From NCBI RefSeq assembly GCF_030866785.1, contig NZ_CP133018.1, positions 124,001 to 188,000 on the forward strand: 64,000 nucleotides of DNA, read 5' to 3'. Under the pieces are notes generated by a model. It had not been told where the DNA came from and searched no databases. It saw only the letters and a list, made by a program, of their open reading frames with translations. The position numbers and the translations under genes were made by a program. Below are positions 10,734 through 19,331 of this stretch, one piece after another. The first letter of the stretch is position 1, and each line of letters begins with the position of its first letter. The stretch comes from Agromyces protaetiae (lineage in GTDB: Bacteria > Actinomycetota > Actinomycetes > Actinomycetales > Microbacteriaceae).

Positions 10734-12788
10734 ATGACGATCTCTCCGCTTGACCGGTTGCACGCCGATCTCGGTGCGCTGGCCGTGGTGTGGGCGCAGG
10801 CGCAGCCTGCGTTCGGGGTCGCGAGTGCTGCCGGTGCGGGTGGTGGCGGCGATTCGGGCGCGGGTGTGAGTGGCGGTGCCGGAGCGGGTGCGGGTATGAG
10901 TGGCGGTGCCGGAGCGGGTGCGGGTGTGAGTGGCGGTGCCGGTGGCGGCGCGGGTGGCGGTTCCGGTGCGGGTGCGGGTGCGGGTGGTGGTGTGGATGGC
11001 TTTGCGGCGTTGAGTGGGCCGGGGTTGGTGCGGGTGGTCCAGGGTGCGGCGCGATTGAAGCGGTCGGTGGAGGCGTTTCTGGCGCTGGCTGGTGCTGAGG
11101 TCGCGGCCCGGTCGGCGCCGGAGTTCGGGGCTGAGAGCCTGGCGAAACAGTACGGGCACTCGTCCCCGGCGAAGCTGGTCGCGGCGGTGACCGGGGGCGG
11201 GCAGGGTGAGGCGTCCCGGTTGCTCGCGGTCGGTGAAGCGACCCGGCAGCGGGAGTCGTTCACGGGTGAGGTGTTGCCGGCGAAGTTCGCGCACGTCCGG
11301 GCGGGGCTTGATGCGGGGGTGTTGAGCATTGAGGCGGCGAATCTGATCACGGGCATGCTGGCCCGGGTCGAGCTGCGCACCGACCCTGGACGGTTGGCCG
11401 CGGCTGAGGAGCGCCTGGTGCAGGTCGCGGCCGGGCAACCACTGTCACTGGTCGGCCGGGCAGTCAAAGTTGCCGAAGCGCAGCTGAATGCCGGCGGTCT
11501 GGCGCGGGCCGATGCGCGGATGCATGCCGAGCGGTCGGTGACGTTCCGCGAAGACGCCGACGGGGTGTTCCATCTGCGAGCCCGCCTCGACCCGGTCACC
11601 GCGGCGCCGGTGAAGGCGGCGCTGGACGCGCTGGTCAGCGACGCACTCCGACGACGCGGGTCAGGCCGGGCGGCTGCCGCCGGCGCGGCTCGTGCTGCGC
11701 AGGTGGGACGCGGCACCGATGCCGCCGAGGTCTACACCCGTGACCGCATCCGGGGCATGAACGGTGCCCCCGGCACGAGCTTTGATGGCGATGACGTTGT
11801 CGGCGGCGGTGGCGGTGTCACGAACGGTGTCGGTGTCGGTCGCGGTGTCGGTCGCGGTGGCGGCGGCGGTGACGGTCGCAGTGGAACGAGCGGTGCAACG
11901 AGCGGTGGCGGTCTCGGTGGCGCCGGCGCTCCTGGCACCGTTGGTGGCGGTGGCCCGAGCGGTGGCGGTGGCACCAACGGTGGTGGCAGCGGCGGCGACG
12001 GCCGTGGTGCGGCGCCGGTGATCCAGGACAGGCGGTCGATCCCGCAGGTGCAGGCCGACGCGTTGGCCGAGCTGGCGCGGCACGCGCTGGGCTGTCAAGC
12101 CGCACCCGGGTCGGTACCCGCGACCACGATCGTGGTCCGGATGAGTCTCGACGCGCTCCGCGACGGCGTAGGGACAGCGGAGATCGATGGCATCGACCGG
12201 CCGATCAGCGCGGGCGCGGTCCGCAAGCTCGCCGCCGACGCCGAACTCATCCCCGCCGTGCTCGGCGCCGACAGCGTCCCACTCGACCTCGGCCGCGGCA
12301 CCCGCCTGTTCACCCGGTACCAACGCATCGCGCTCATGGAACGCGACGGTGGGTGCGCGTCCTGCGGGGCGAACATCACCTACGCCGAAGCGCACCACAT
12401 CGACTGGTGGTCCGCCGGCGGCACCACCGACCTGAGCAACGGGGTCATGCTCTGCGCCAGCTGCCACCACCAGATCCACGACCAAGGCTGGCAAATCCGC
12501 ATCACCGGGCGCGACCGACGCGGGCAGGTCTGGTTCATCCCACCCCCACACCTCGACCCGAAACAGACCCCCAAACTCGGCGGCAAAGCCCGCTTCACCC
12601 CCACACCAGGCGCCCCACCACAACCCGACGCTGCTCCCGCAACCGAACCGCGAGGCCGCCCGAACGGCTCCAACCGCTCCGACGGCTCCGACGGCTCCGA
12701 CCACGTTCGGCGAACGCGCCCTGCAACCGCCAACACCCGAGCGACCAGCCGGAACCGCCGCGCACGACCGGCCATCGAATCGCGCTGA
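10734..12788 (+). CDS. DUF222 / HNH endonuclease (13E12-repeat family)
   Basis: 684 aa from ATG 10734; GATACT lies seven bases before it, so the transcript may be leaderless. The conserved DUF222 part begins LHADLGALAVVWAQAQ and resumes after a Gly/Ala/Ser repeat insert (about 33-85) with FAALSGPGLVRVVQGAARLK, then continues to about 320. A second Gly/Val-rich low-complexity insert (about 345-430) precedes the C-terminal HNH nuclease: CASCGANITYAEAHHIDWW and LCASCHHQIHDQGW give the paired CxxC zinc ribbon and catalytic His. The family is abundant in actinobacteria, often in several copies; its biological role is unresolved. Confidence 0.88.
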   Translation: MTISPLDRLHADLGALAVVWAQAQPAFGVASAAGAGGGGDSGAGVSGGAGAGAGMSGGAGAGAGVSGGAGGGAGGGSGAGAGAGGGVDGFAALSGPGLVRVVQGAARLKRSVEAFLALAGAEVAARSAPEFGAESLAKQYGHSSPAKLVAAVTGGGQGEASRLLAVGEATRQRESFTGEVLPAKFAHVRAGLDAGVLSIEAANLITGMLARVELRTDPGRLAAAEERLVQVAAGQPLSLVGRAVKVAEAQLNAGGLARADARMHAERSVTFREDADGVFHLRARLDPVTAAPVKAALDALVSDALRRRGSGRAAAAGAARAAQVGRGTDAAEVYTRDRIRGMNGAPGTSFDGDDVVGGGGGVTNGVGVGRGVGRGGGGGDGRSGTSGATSGGGLGGAGAPGTVGGGGPSGGGGTNGGGSGGDGRGAAPVIQDRRSIPQVQADALAELARHALGCQAAPGSVPATTIVVRMSLDALRDGVGTAEIDGIDRPISAGAVRKLAADAELIPAVLGADSVPLDLGRGTRLFTRYQRIALMERDGGCASCGANITYAEAHHIDWWSAGGTTDLSNGVMLCASCHHQIHDQGWQIRITGRDRRGQVWFIPPPHLDPKQTPKLGGKARFTPTPGAPPQPDAAPATEPRGRPNGSNRSDGSDGSDHVRRTRPATANTRATSRNRRARPAIESR
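10866..10942 (+). repeat. 30-bp in-frame tandem repeat in the DUF222-HNH gene
   Basis: Unit begins GTGAGTGGCGGTGCCGGAGC and is 30 bp long: copies 10866-10895, 10896-10925 and a partial copy to 10942. It encodes a 10-residue (V/M)SGGAGAGAG unit. The first two copies differ by one base (GTG versus ATG), indicating recent slippage. Confidence 0.9.
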
Positions 12789-12924
12789 ACCGAGCACGCC
12801 GACGACGCCGAGCGAGCCAACCTTCGGGCATGCTGGTGGCGCGGAGCGGTCGAGTCGGTTCAGGCATACTGCGGCACCGAGCGATCCGGCCGGCTCGCGT
12901 ATGCCGACGTGGGCGAGCTGGCGC

Positions 12925-13980
12925 TCAGCGGGGGAGCCCGGCCACGATCTCCTCGAAGACCTCGGCTGCGCGGGTCCGCACGGCGAGCGGCGCGGACTGG
13001 CCCATCCAGAGCGACTGCAGGTCGGCACGGCCGGCCGCACCGGCGGCGGCGCGGAACTGGCCGGTCAGCCAGTTCTGCACCGGGAACGCGGTGACCGACC
13101 CCGTGGACTCGATGTGGGCGACCGCGGCGTTGCGTGCACCGCGCGCGAGACGTCCGCTCATCGCCCGCGTCAGCACCGTGTCGTCCGGCGCGGTCGCCAC
13201 GATCGCCGCGCGGTACGCGTCAGTGATTGCCGACTCCGTCGTGCGCAGAAACGCGGTGCCCACCTGCACACCGTCAGCGCCGAGCGCGATCGCGGCCGCC
13301 GCACCTCGGCGGTCTGCGATACCGCCCGCCGCGATCACGGGCACATCGACCGCGTCGACCACCTGCGGGATCAGCGAGAAGGCCCCGACGAGCGAGCGTT
13401 CGGCCTCCCGCAGGAACGACGGCCGGTGCCCGGCCGCGTCGGAGCCGGTCGCGACGACCGCGTCCACACCAGCGCCGGCCAGTGCCCGCGCCTCGGCCGG
13501 CGTGGTCGCCGACCCGATCACGCGGATGCCTCGGTCTCGACAGTCCAGCATCACCTGCTCGGGTGGCACCCCGAAGATGAAGCTCGCCACGGCCGGGCGC
13601 ACCTCGAGCACCGCCGCCCACTGCTCCTCGAACGAGGGCAGCACGGCGCTCGGCGCACGCTCGGGAACGGCCACACCCACCGATTCGAACAGCGGACGCA
13701 GCGCCTCGGCGGCCTCGGCGAAGTCCGCCGTGCCCTCACGAACCGGCTCCGGCATGGGCAGCCACAGATTCAGGGCGAACGGCCGGGTGGTCGTCGCTCG
13801 AAGCGCCGCCCCGACCTCGAGGATCCGGTCGCGGTCGTATCCGTACAGCCCGAACGACCCAAGCCCGCCGAGTTCGCTCACCGCCGCGGTCAACGCCACC
13901 GAGGACGCGCCGCCGAACGGCCCCAACACCACGGGATGGGTGACCCCGAGGAGGTCGGTCAGCTCGCCCTGCGCCGTCAT
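12925..13980 (-). CDS. Nitronate monooxygenase (2-nitropropane dioxygenase type)
   Basis: 351 aa, FMN-dependent TIM barrel. It oxidises alkyl nitronates such as propionate-3-nitronate to aldehyde and nitrite. Features: GVTHPVVLGPFGGASS at the N-terminus, VVATGSDAAGHRPS carrying the catalytic His, VIAAGGIADRRGAAAA and GADGVQVGTAFL for FMN phosphate binding, and SGRLARGARN near the C-terminus. Length is typical of class I/II enzymes. The start has GGGAGGAAG about 8 bases upstream. It is followed by a small membrane protein gene on the same strand, 22 bp upstream in map order; a functional link is not evident. Confidence 0.88.
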   Translation of the reverse strand: MTAQGELTDLLGVTHPVVLGPFGGASSVALTAAVSELGGLGSFGLYGYDRDRILEVGAALRATTTRPFALNLWLPMPEPVREGTADFAEAAEALRPLFESVGVAVPERAPSAVLPSFEEQWAAVLEVRPAVASFIFGVPPEQVMLDCRDRGIRVIGSATTPAEARALAGAGVDAVVATGSDAAGHRPSFLREAERSLVGAFSLIPQVVDAVDVPVIAAGGIADRRGAAAAIALGADGVQVGTAFLRTTESAITDAYRAAIVATAPDDTVLTRAMSGRLARGARNAAVAHIESTGSVTAFPVQNWLTGQFRAAAGAAGRADLQSLWMGQSAPLAVRTRAAEVFEEIVAGLPR

Positions 13981-14002
13981 CCCTCCATCTTCCTCCCGGC
14001 GG

Positions 14003-14362
14003 CTACCAGATGACGGCGATGCCGGCGTTCGCCAGCGAGAGCACGCCGATCGCCCAGAAGATCCCGGTGGGCGCGCGCTCCCCAGACTTCCGCTGGCGCG
14101 CGTTGCCGATGCCGATGAGTGCGCCCAGCACGATGAGGATCGCGAACTTCACGCCGATCTTCGCGTAGTCGAGCTCGATGCCCGCCGGCCACGGCGCCGC
14201 GAGTGCGAGCCCCGTCACGAGTGAGATGAGCAACCCGACGTCCATGAGCCGGTTCGTCCGGAATCGCCGGGTCGCCGCCTCGGTGACCCACGCGCCGAAC
14301 GTGATCGCGAATCCGACGATGTGGAGCAGGACGACGACGTCACGCAGCGTTTCCATTGGCAC
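14003..14362 (-). CDS. Four-helix membrane protein, unknown function
   Basis: 119 aa from GTG 14362 (ATG 14356 is an in-frame alternative; a GAGAG box fits the GTG better). Four hydrophobic segments: about 8-24, 42-58, 68-88 and 98-118. The first contains LLHIVGFAITFGAW with a membrane His, a pattern also seen in small putative heme- or copper-related membrane proteins, but I do not recognise a named family with confidence. It is transcribed towards the nitronate monooxygenase, so the two may share a transcript. Confidence 0.6.
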   Translation of the reverse strand: MPMETLRDVVVLLHIVGFAITFGAWVTEAATRRFRTNRLMDVGLLISLVTGLALAAPWPAGIELDYAKIGVKFAILIVLGALIGIGNARQRKSGERAPTGIFWAIGVLSLANAGIAVIW

Positions 14363-14494
14363 TCAGCTCTCTTCTCTCTCGCTCACTTGCGCACTTGCCC
14401 TCCACTCTGTCACGGCCGCACGTCGCACCCCGAGCGCGGGCCGGGCGTGGGCGCGGAAACCGACTTTCGATGGAGCGGCCGGCACCGACGGTGG

Positions 14495-14956
14495 TCAGGA
14501 GTGGGCCGCGGCCGGACCCGCGAGGTCCTGATACTGCGAGTTGCTCGCGATGAACGCGGCGACGACCGGGCAGCGCACCGTGAGCGGAACGCCCCGCCCG
14601 CGGAGGTCGTCGAGCGAGACGGCGATCAGGGCGCTCGCGATGCCGCGCCCACGGAACTCCGGGAGGACGGTGGTCGTCAGGACGACGACCCGGCCGTCCT
14701 CCTCCACGAAGCGGAGGTTCGCCACCTCGCGGTCGCCGATCGTCGCCGAGAAGAGCCCCTCGTCGGCGAGCCGGCGCACCGCGATCTCCGCCTCCGCCTC
14801 GGCCGACGGCGAGTCCACGGCGTCGAGGGCATCCGCCGTCACCTCGTCGACCAGCGCCGCCTGCCCCTCGTCGAGCAGCCCGGATCCATCGGGGTAGCCC
14901 GCCTGGTCCGGATACTCGAATCGCCCACCGTCATCCGCCTGGTTCGCCGCATTCAT
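14495..14956 (-). CDS. GNAT family N-acetyltransferase
   Basis: 153 aa. The acetyl-CoA binding motif A is VVVLTTTVLPEFRGRGIASA (R/QxxGxG/A), preceded by the beta hairpin IGDREVANLRFVEEDGR and followed by VPLTVRCPVVAAFIASNSQY, the layout of the small YjdJ/COG2388-type N-acetyltransferases. The first 50 residues are acidic and low in structure. The acceptor is unknown. It lies 62 bp downstream of the last repeat of the M23-peptidase tail array and reads in the same direction. Confidence 0.78.
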   Translation of the reverse strand: MNAANQADDGGRFEYPDQAGYPDGSGLLDEGQAALVDEVTADALDAVDSPSAEAEAEIAVRRLADEGLFSATIGDREVANLRFVEEDGRVVVLTTTVLPEFRGRGIASALIAVSLDDLRGRGVPLTVRCPVVAAFIASNSQYQDLAGPAAAHS

Positions 14957-15018
14957 GTCGTCCCACTCCCTGCACTCGTCTCGCGCGTCGCCGCCACGTG
15001 TCCGCCCGCGGCCGGCGT

Positions 15019-15498
15019 GTCTTCATCAGTGAAGACCGAGTGGACCCGACGAGTGTGACGCGCCGCCGGTCGCGGGCCCGGTCGAGCGGATCCGCTCGCG
15101 ACGCCCGGGCACCCCGTCGGTGACCGGATGCCACGTGCCGTCGCGCGCGACCTCGTACGCTGGGAACGCGCATGGCATGTCCTCATCAGCGAAGCCTGAG
15201 CGGATCCGGCGGGTGTGACGTGTCGCCGGTCGCGTGCCCGGTCGAGCGGATCCGCTCGCGACGCCTGGGTATCCCGTCGATGACCGGATGCCACGTGCCG
15301 TCGCATGCGACTTCGTATGCGCGGGACGCGGCCATCGTGTCCTCATCAGTGAAGCCTGAGCGGATCCGGCGGGTGTGACGTGTCGCCGGTCGCGTGCCCG
15401 GTCGAGCGGATCCGCTCGCGACGCCTGGGTATCCCGTCGATGACCGGATGCCACGTGCCGTCGCGCGCGACCTCGTACGCCCGGAACGCGCACGGCAG
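15019..15498 (-). repeat. Three tandem 160-bp copies of the M23 peptidase 3' end
   Basis: Exact 160-bp periodicity: 15019-15178, 15179-15338 and 15339-15498. The last unit is the real 3' end of the M23 peptidase gene (about the last 46 codons, the stop and some 10 bases after it). The middle copy is almost identical to it; the outermost copy is clearly more diverged. Each unit contains the perfect 14-bp palindrome GAGCGGATCCGCTC. Because 160 is not a multiple of 3, each copy changes frame relative to the gene, so extra copies cannot be read as one protein extension; each still encodes YEVARDGTWHPV-type sequence with its own stop. Confidence 0.93.
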
Positions 15499-16173
15499 CC
15501 CGTGCGCCGTGAGCAGGTCGGCCGAGTCCATGAGCTGGAAGTGCAGGTGCGGCGACGTCGAGTTCCCGGTGTGGCCGACCCGGCCGAGGAACTCGCCGGC
15601 CCGTACCTTCTGCCCCCCGGTCACCGCGACCGTCCCGGGCGCGAGGTGCGCGAACCCCGCGAACACCTCACCGTTCGAGGCGTCGCGCGAATCGCGCGAA
15701 TCGCGCGCGTCGTGAGCGGCGTCAGCGCCGCCCTCGGCGGAGGCATCCGTCGCCCTGAGGATCACGTGGTTCCCGAGGATCGCGGGCACCCGGTCGGGCG
15801 TGAAGGTCATCGCGGTGCGGAACGCGCGGAAGATCTCGCGGGCCGGGTTCACCCACTGCCGTTCGGCGACGCCGTCGGAGGCCGTCACGACCTCCGCGTC
15901 GAACGGCGCATGGATCGGCTCGCCCCACGCATAGCACTCGCGCGTGCGACCGCCGATCGTCTCCGTGCGCCACGACCGCGCGGGGTGCACGTGCACGCCC
16001 GGCCGGTCGTCGACGCGCACGAAGTCGAACGCGTACCGCTGGCCCAGCAGATCGGTGCCGTGGCTCGGCACCCGGTGCGCGGGCGTCGTGACCGCCATCC
16101 ACCCCGCGCCGCGCAGCGGGAAGTCGACCACCAGCGGATGCCGCCGTGCATCGTCCACAGGTCTGAGGCGCAC
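15346..16173 (-). CDS. M23 family metallopeptidase (peptidoglycan DD-endopeptidase type)
   Basis: 275 aa from GTG 16173, two bases after the stop of the upstream small gene. The LytM-type catalytic features are GTDLLGQRYAFDFVRV (first His region), HAPFDAEVVTASDGV, FAGFAHLAPGTVAVTGGQKV and SPHLHFQLMDS (HxH zinc ligands). No signal peptide or membrane helix is visible, unusual for an enzyme thought to cut wall cross-bridges; several M23 homologues of this soluble type exist. A short RDSRDSRD repeat lies at about 160. The C-terminal 46 codons form the source unit of a tandem 160-bp repeat array downstream. Confidence 0.8.
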   Translation of the reverse strand: MRLRPVDDARRHPLVVDFPLRGAGWMAVTTPAHRVPSHGTDLLGQRYAFDFVRVDDRPGVHVHPARSWRTETIGGRTRECYAWGEPIHAPFDAEVVTASDGVAERQWVNPAREIFRAFRTAMTFTPDRVPAILGNHVILRATDASAEGGADAAHDARDSRDSRDASNGEVFAGFAHLAPGTVAVTGGQKVRAGEFLGRVGHTGNSTSPHLHFQLMDSADLLTAHGLPCAFRAYEVARDGTWHPVIDGIPRRRERIRSTGHATGDTSHPPDPLRLH

Positions 16174-16175
16174 GC

Positions 16176-16373
16176 TCAGCGTGGCGTGCGGTGCCCGCCG
16201 CCCGTGTCGAGGTCGTCGCCGGCCTCCAGGTCGGGCCCGTCGCTCTCGGTGATGTTCGCGCCTTCGAAGAACGGGTCCACGCCGAGCTCGCGGTCGTGCT
16301 CGCGACGGAGGCGGGCCTGCTCAGCGTCGTCGTCGGGGAAGTCCCGGTCGTCGTGTTCGGGGGTGTCCGTCAT
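16176..16373 (-). CDS. Small acidic hypothetical protein
   Basis: 65 aa, strongly acidic and charged ([20 protein letters not shown]), with no membrane helix. GGAGGAC precedes the ATG at 16373, and a promoter with good -35 and -10 boxes lies further upstream. It is 2 bp ahead of the M23 peptidase gene, so they are probably co-transcribed. Function unknown; the composition is that of a disordered protein. Confidence 0.6.
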   Translation of the reverse strand: MTDTPEHDDRDFPDDDAEQARLRREHDRELGVDPFFEGANITESDGPDLEAGDDLDTGGGHRTPR

Positions 16374-16401
16374 GGCGCGTCCTCCTCGGTCGGTGATCGC
16401 C

Positions 16402-16431
16402 AGCGTAGGCGGGTGGGCTGGTCCGTGTCAG
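16402..16431 (-). promoter_or_regulatory. Sigma-A-like promoter for the small acidic protein / M23 operon
   Basis: On the minus strand: -35 CTGACA (16431-16426), 18-bp spacer, -10 TACGCT (16407-16402), about 29 bases before the ATG at 16373. Confidence 0.55.
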
Positions 16432-16450
16432 GGCCTTGCGTTCGCGTCGT

Positions 16451-17533
16451 TCACCACCCGCCGCGGGTCGGGGTGTGCCCGTCCCGTGCATCCTCGGGCA
16501 TCGCCATCTCGGCTCTCAGCCCGAGCAGCCGCACGGGCCGCCCCGGCTCGATGCGGTCGGCGGCCAGGCCGAGGAACCTGGTCAGCACCTCGTCGCGATC
16601 CGAGGTCGAGGGGACTCGCCTGCTGAAGGTCTTCGTGATGAACGGGGCGTACCGGACCTTGAGGGTGATCGCCACGACCGGGCGGCCTTCGGCCGAGACA
16701 TCCGTCAGCACCGCGTCCGCGAGCACCCGCAGGGCCGCCTCGACCTGCGGGGGATCCGCCAGGTCCTGCTGGTAGGTCGTCTCGCGGCTGTGGCCGCGAG
16801 CGACCCAGGGTGTGTCGTCGACGACGGATGCCCCGTCGCCACGCCCGAGCTCGGCGTACCAGGGCCCCATGCGGGGACCGAACTCGGCGATGAGCACGTC
16901 GTGCGGCGCGGCCGCGAGCTCGGCGACGGTGCGGATCCCGTGCGCGGCGAGCCGCTTCGACACCTTCGACCCGACACCCCAGAGCGCGATCGTGGGTCGA
17001 TCGCCCATCACCTCGAGCCAGTTCTCGCGCGTGAGCCGGAAGACGCCCTGCGGCTTGCCGAACCCGGTCGCGACCTTCGCGCGCACGAGCGTGTCTCCGA
17101 TGCCGACGCTGCAGTGCAGCCGGGTCTGCTCGAGCACCGCGCGCTGCACGTCACGCGCGTACGCCTCGGGGTCGTCGGTCGTGACGCCGACGAAGGCCTC
17201 GTCCCAGCCGAGCACCTGGACGGTCGCGCCGGGTTGCGCGCGCAGCGTCGCCATGACCTGGTCGGACGCCTCGCCGTAGGCTTCGTGGTCGACCGCGAGG
17301 ATGACCGCATCGGGAGCCTTGCGGGCGGCGATGCGCAGCGGCATGCCCGAACCGACTCCGAACTCGCGCGCCTCGTACGAGGCCGTCGAGACGACCGCGC
17401 GCTCGTTCGGATCGCCCCGTCCGCCGACGATGACCGGCTTGCCGGCGAGCTCGGGGCGCCGCAGCACCTCGACCGCCGCGATGAACTGGTCGAGGTCGAC
17501 GTGCAGCACCCAGGGGGTCGGGCGTCGGCTCAC
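16451..17533 (-). CDS. dinB: DNA polymerase IV (Y-family, translesion)
   Basis: 360 aa from GTG 17533 (upstream in-frame GTGs would add up to 25 residues with no conserved content). Catalytic palm motifs: VLHVDLDQFIAAVE (first metal Asp, about residue 14), SYEAREFGVGSGMPLR, and GWDEAFVGV (Asp-Glu pair, in place of the common SIDEA). The helix-hairpin-helix thumb IALWGVGSKVSKRLAAHGI follows, then the little-finger domain (SRETTYQQDL, ITLKVRYAPFITKTFSR). It copies past damaged bases with low fidelity. No LexA box was seen upstream, and no ImuA/DnaE2 partners are adjacent. Confidence 0.92.
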   Translation of the reverse strand: MSRRPTPWVLHVDLDQFIAAVEVLRRPELAGKPVIVGGRGDPNERAVVSTASYEAREFGVGSGMPLRIAARKAPDAVILAVDHEAYGEASDQVMATLRAQPGATVQVLGWDEAFVGVTTDDPEAYARDVQRAVLEQTRLHCSVGIGDTLVRAKVATGFGKPQGVFRLTRENWLEVMGDRPTIALWGVGSKVSKRLAAHGIRTVAELAAAPHDVLIAEFGPRMGPWYAELGRGDGASVVDDTPWVARGHSRETTYQQDLADPPQVEAALRVLADAVLTDVSAEGRPVVAITLKVRYAPFITKTFSRRVPSTSDRDEVLTRFLGLAADRIEPGRPVRLLGLRAEMAMPEDARDGHTPTRGGW

Positions 17534-17601
17534 GCGACCAGTCTGGGTGACCACCCGCGGCGCGCGCCAGCATTGGCTCTGGCCGCGACGCCTCCCACTC
17601 G

Positions 17602-17637
17602 TTAGCATGGCGATAAATGGAAACGCGTTGTAGCTAA
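17602..17637. promoter_or_regulatory. Operator-like element before the galactonate operon
   Basis: TTAGC (17602-17606) and GCTAA (17633-17637) are inverted, and between them lies the palindrome AACGCGTT (17622-17629) inside TGGAAACGCGTTGTA, a LacI-family-like core. Placement directly before the first gene of a sugar operon supports a regulatory role, but no matching regulator is adjacent. Confidence 0.4.
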
Positions 17638-17655
17638 TCGCGGATGGTGGGATGC

Positions 17656-18462
17656 ATGGTGGGTTCAGTCGATGCGACGTCGGTGCGCATCGACGCGGGG
17701 CGGGGCGGCAGGATCACCTCCCTGCGTCACGCCGGCGTCGAATGGCTGAGTTCGACCACCGGGCCGTCGGGCGAGCCCGCGATCATGCTGTCGGGCTGGG
17801 ACGAGATCGCACCGAGCATCGCGCCGGCGCACACCGACTCGGGCCGGCGGACCGCGTCGCATGGCGACCTCGTCAGGGCCGCATGGACCGCGGGCGACGA
17901 CGGGTGGCTCGTGGCCGCGTTCTCGAGCCTGCACGGCACGTTCGCGCGGCGCGCGACCGTGACCTCGGACCGGATCCGCCTCGACTACCGGATCGCGACC
18001 GACGATGACGAGGCCCTGCTCTGGGCCGCGCATCCGATCCTCGACTGGCATGCCGGGACCGAGATCGTGATCGAGGGCGCCGAGGAGTCGGCCTGGATCC
18101 GAGTCGACGATCCCGGCCGGCCCGTGACCGCGGCTGCGCTCAGGCGCGCCGTGCGCGACCTCGATCCGTCGGCGAGCGGCAAGTACTTCCTGCCGGCCGA
18201 AGCCCGGCCCAGTGCGGCGCTCGTGCGGCGCACGGACGGCCGTGTCCTACGGCTTCGCTGGGACCCGGATCTGGTGCCCCACCTCGGCCTCTGGCTCGAT
18301 CACGGTTCGTGGGGCGGGGCTCCGGTGTTCGCGATCGAGCCCACGACGGGCTGGGGCGACTCGCTGGACGAGGCGCGCGCGGCGGGCCGGATCATGCGCG
18401 TGCGGCCAGGCGAACCGCGCACGTGGTGGATCGAGATCGACGTTCCCAAGGAGGAACCATGA
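17656..18462 (+). CDS. Aldose 1-epimerase (mutarotase) family protein
   Basis: 268 aa from ATG 17656 (ATG 17644 is an in-frame alternative with a poorer Shine-Dalgarno). The galactose-mutarotase beta-sandwich pattern is recognisable: GGRITSLRHAGVEWL at the start, ASHGDLVRAAW (catalytic His region), LLWAAHPILDW (second His), and FAIEPTTGWGDSLDEA containing the conserved Glu near the C-terminus. It interconverts alpha and beta anomers of a sugar. It is the first gene of an operon with an NAD-dependent sugar dehydrogenase candidate and D-galactonate dehydratase, all joined by 4-bp overlaps, which points to a galactose-like substrate. Confidence 0.78.
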   Translation: MVGSVDATSVRIDAGRGGRITSLRHAGVEWLSSTTGPSGEPAIMLSGWDEIAPSIAPAHTDSGRRTASHGDLVRAAWTAGDDGWLVAAFSSLHGTFARRATVTSDRIRLDYRIATDDDEALLWAAHPILDWHAGTEIVIEGAEESAWIRVDDPGRPVTAAALRRAVRDLDPSASGKYFLPAEARPSAALVRRTDGRVLRLRWDPDLVPHLGLWLDHGSWGGAPVFAIEPTTGWGDSLDEARAAGRIMRVRPGEPRTWWIEIDVPKEEP

Positions 18463-19331
18463 GTGAGCACGAGGTGAGCGGCCGGCGCATCCTCGTCACC
18501 GGCGCCGACGGCCTGATCGGCCGGCACGCGGTGCGGAGACTGCGCGAGCTCGGGGCGGACGTCGTGGCGTTCGCCCGGCGGTTCCGCACCCTCTCGGAGG
18601 CCGACGCCGAGCTCGTCGTCGGCGACACCCGGAACCCGGACGACGTCGCGCGCGCGGTGGCGACGGGCGTCGACGCCGTCGTGCATCTCGCGGCGATCTC
18701 GCACTGGACGAAGGGCACGGCGGTCGAGGTCTTCACCGCCAACACCGCATCGACCTTCACCGTGCTGGAGACGGCGGCTGCGGCGGGCGTCCGGGACTTC
18801 GTGGTCGCCGGAAGCATTCAGGCCAACGGGCTGGACGGCAATCCGGCGCGGCCGCTGCCCGCCTACTTTCCCATCGACGTCGGCCTCCCGGGCGAGGTCG
18901 CCGACGCATACTCCCTGTCGAAGACCGCGGACGAGCTGACGGCGGCGATGATCTCCACACGGTGGGGTGCGACGGTCATCACGCTCCGCTTCCCGCTCAC
19001 CACGGATGCTGAGGAGCTGGCGGAGTTCCGCCAGGCCTGGTCCGACGATCCCGAAGGCGGGGTCAGGCTCGGCTGGGCGTACCTCGACGTCCACGACGCC
19101 GGCGACGTGATCGCGCGCGCGCTCGCGCTCGGCGGCGTCCGCGCCCCGATCGTGCACGTCGCCGCACCGGACACGCTGATCGGCGGCGACACGATGCGGT
19201 TGCTCGCCACCTACGCGGACGGCGTGCCGGTCCGACGGGAGATCCACGGCGACAGGGTCCCGCTGGACCTCGAACCGGCCCGCGCGCTCGGCCTGCTCCC
19301 GTCGGCGACCTCGATGAAGGAGATGCGATGA
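18459..19331 (+). CDS. NAD-dependent epimerase/dehydratase family dehydrogenase
   Basis: 290 aa, extended SDR. ILVTGADGLIGRHAVRRL is the Rossmann GxxGxxG motif, VVHLAAISHW the second conserved strand, and AYSLSKTADEL carries the catalytic Tyr-x3-Lys. Similar size and context occur in uronate and sugar dehydrogenases that oxidise C1 to a lactone. Its place between a mutarotase and D-galactonate dehydratase makes a galactose/galacturonate-type 1-dehydrogenase the best guess, but an epimerase remains possible. GGAGG lies 4 bases before the ATG, and the gene overlaps both neighbours by ATGA. Confidence 0.72.
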   Translation: MSEHEVSGRRILVTGADGLIGRHAVRRLRELGADVVAFARRFRTLSEADAELVVGDTRNPDDVARAVATGVDAVVHLAAISHWTKGTAVEVFTANTASTFTVLETAAAAGVRDFVVAGSIQANGLDGNPARPLPAYFPIDVGLPGEVADAYSLSKTADELTAAMISTRWGATVITLRFPLTTDAEELAEFRQAWSDDPEGGVRLGWAYLDVHDAGDVIARALALGGVRAPIVHVAAPDTLIGGDTMRLLATYADGVPVRREIHGDRVPLDLEPARALGLLPSATSMKEMR

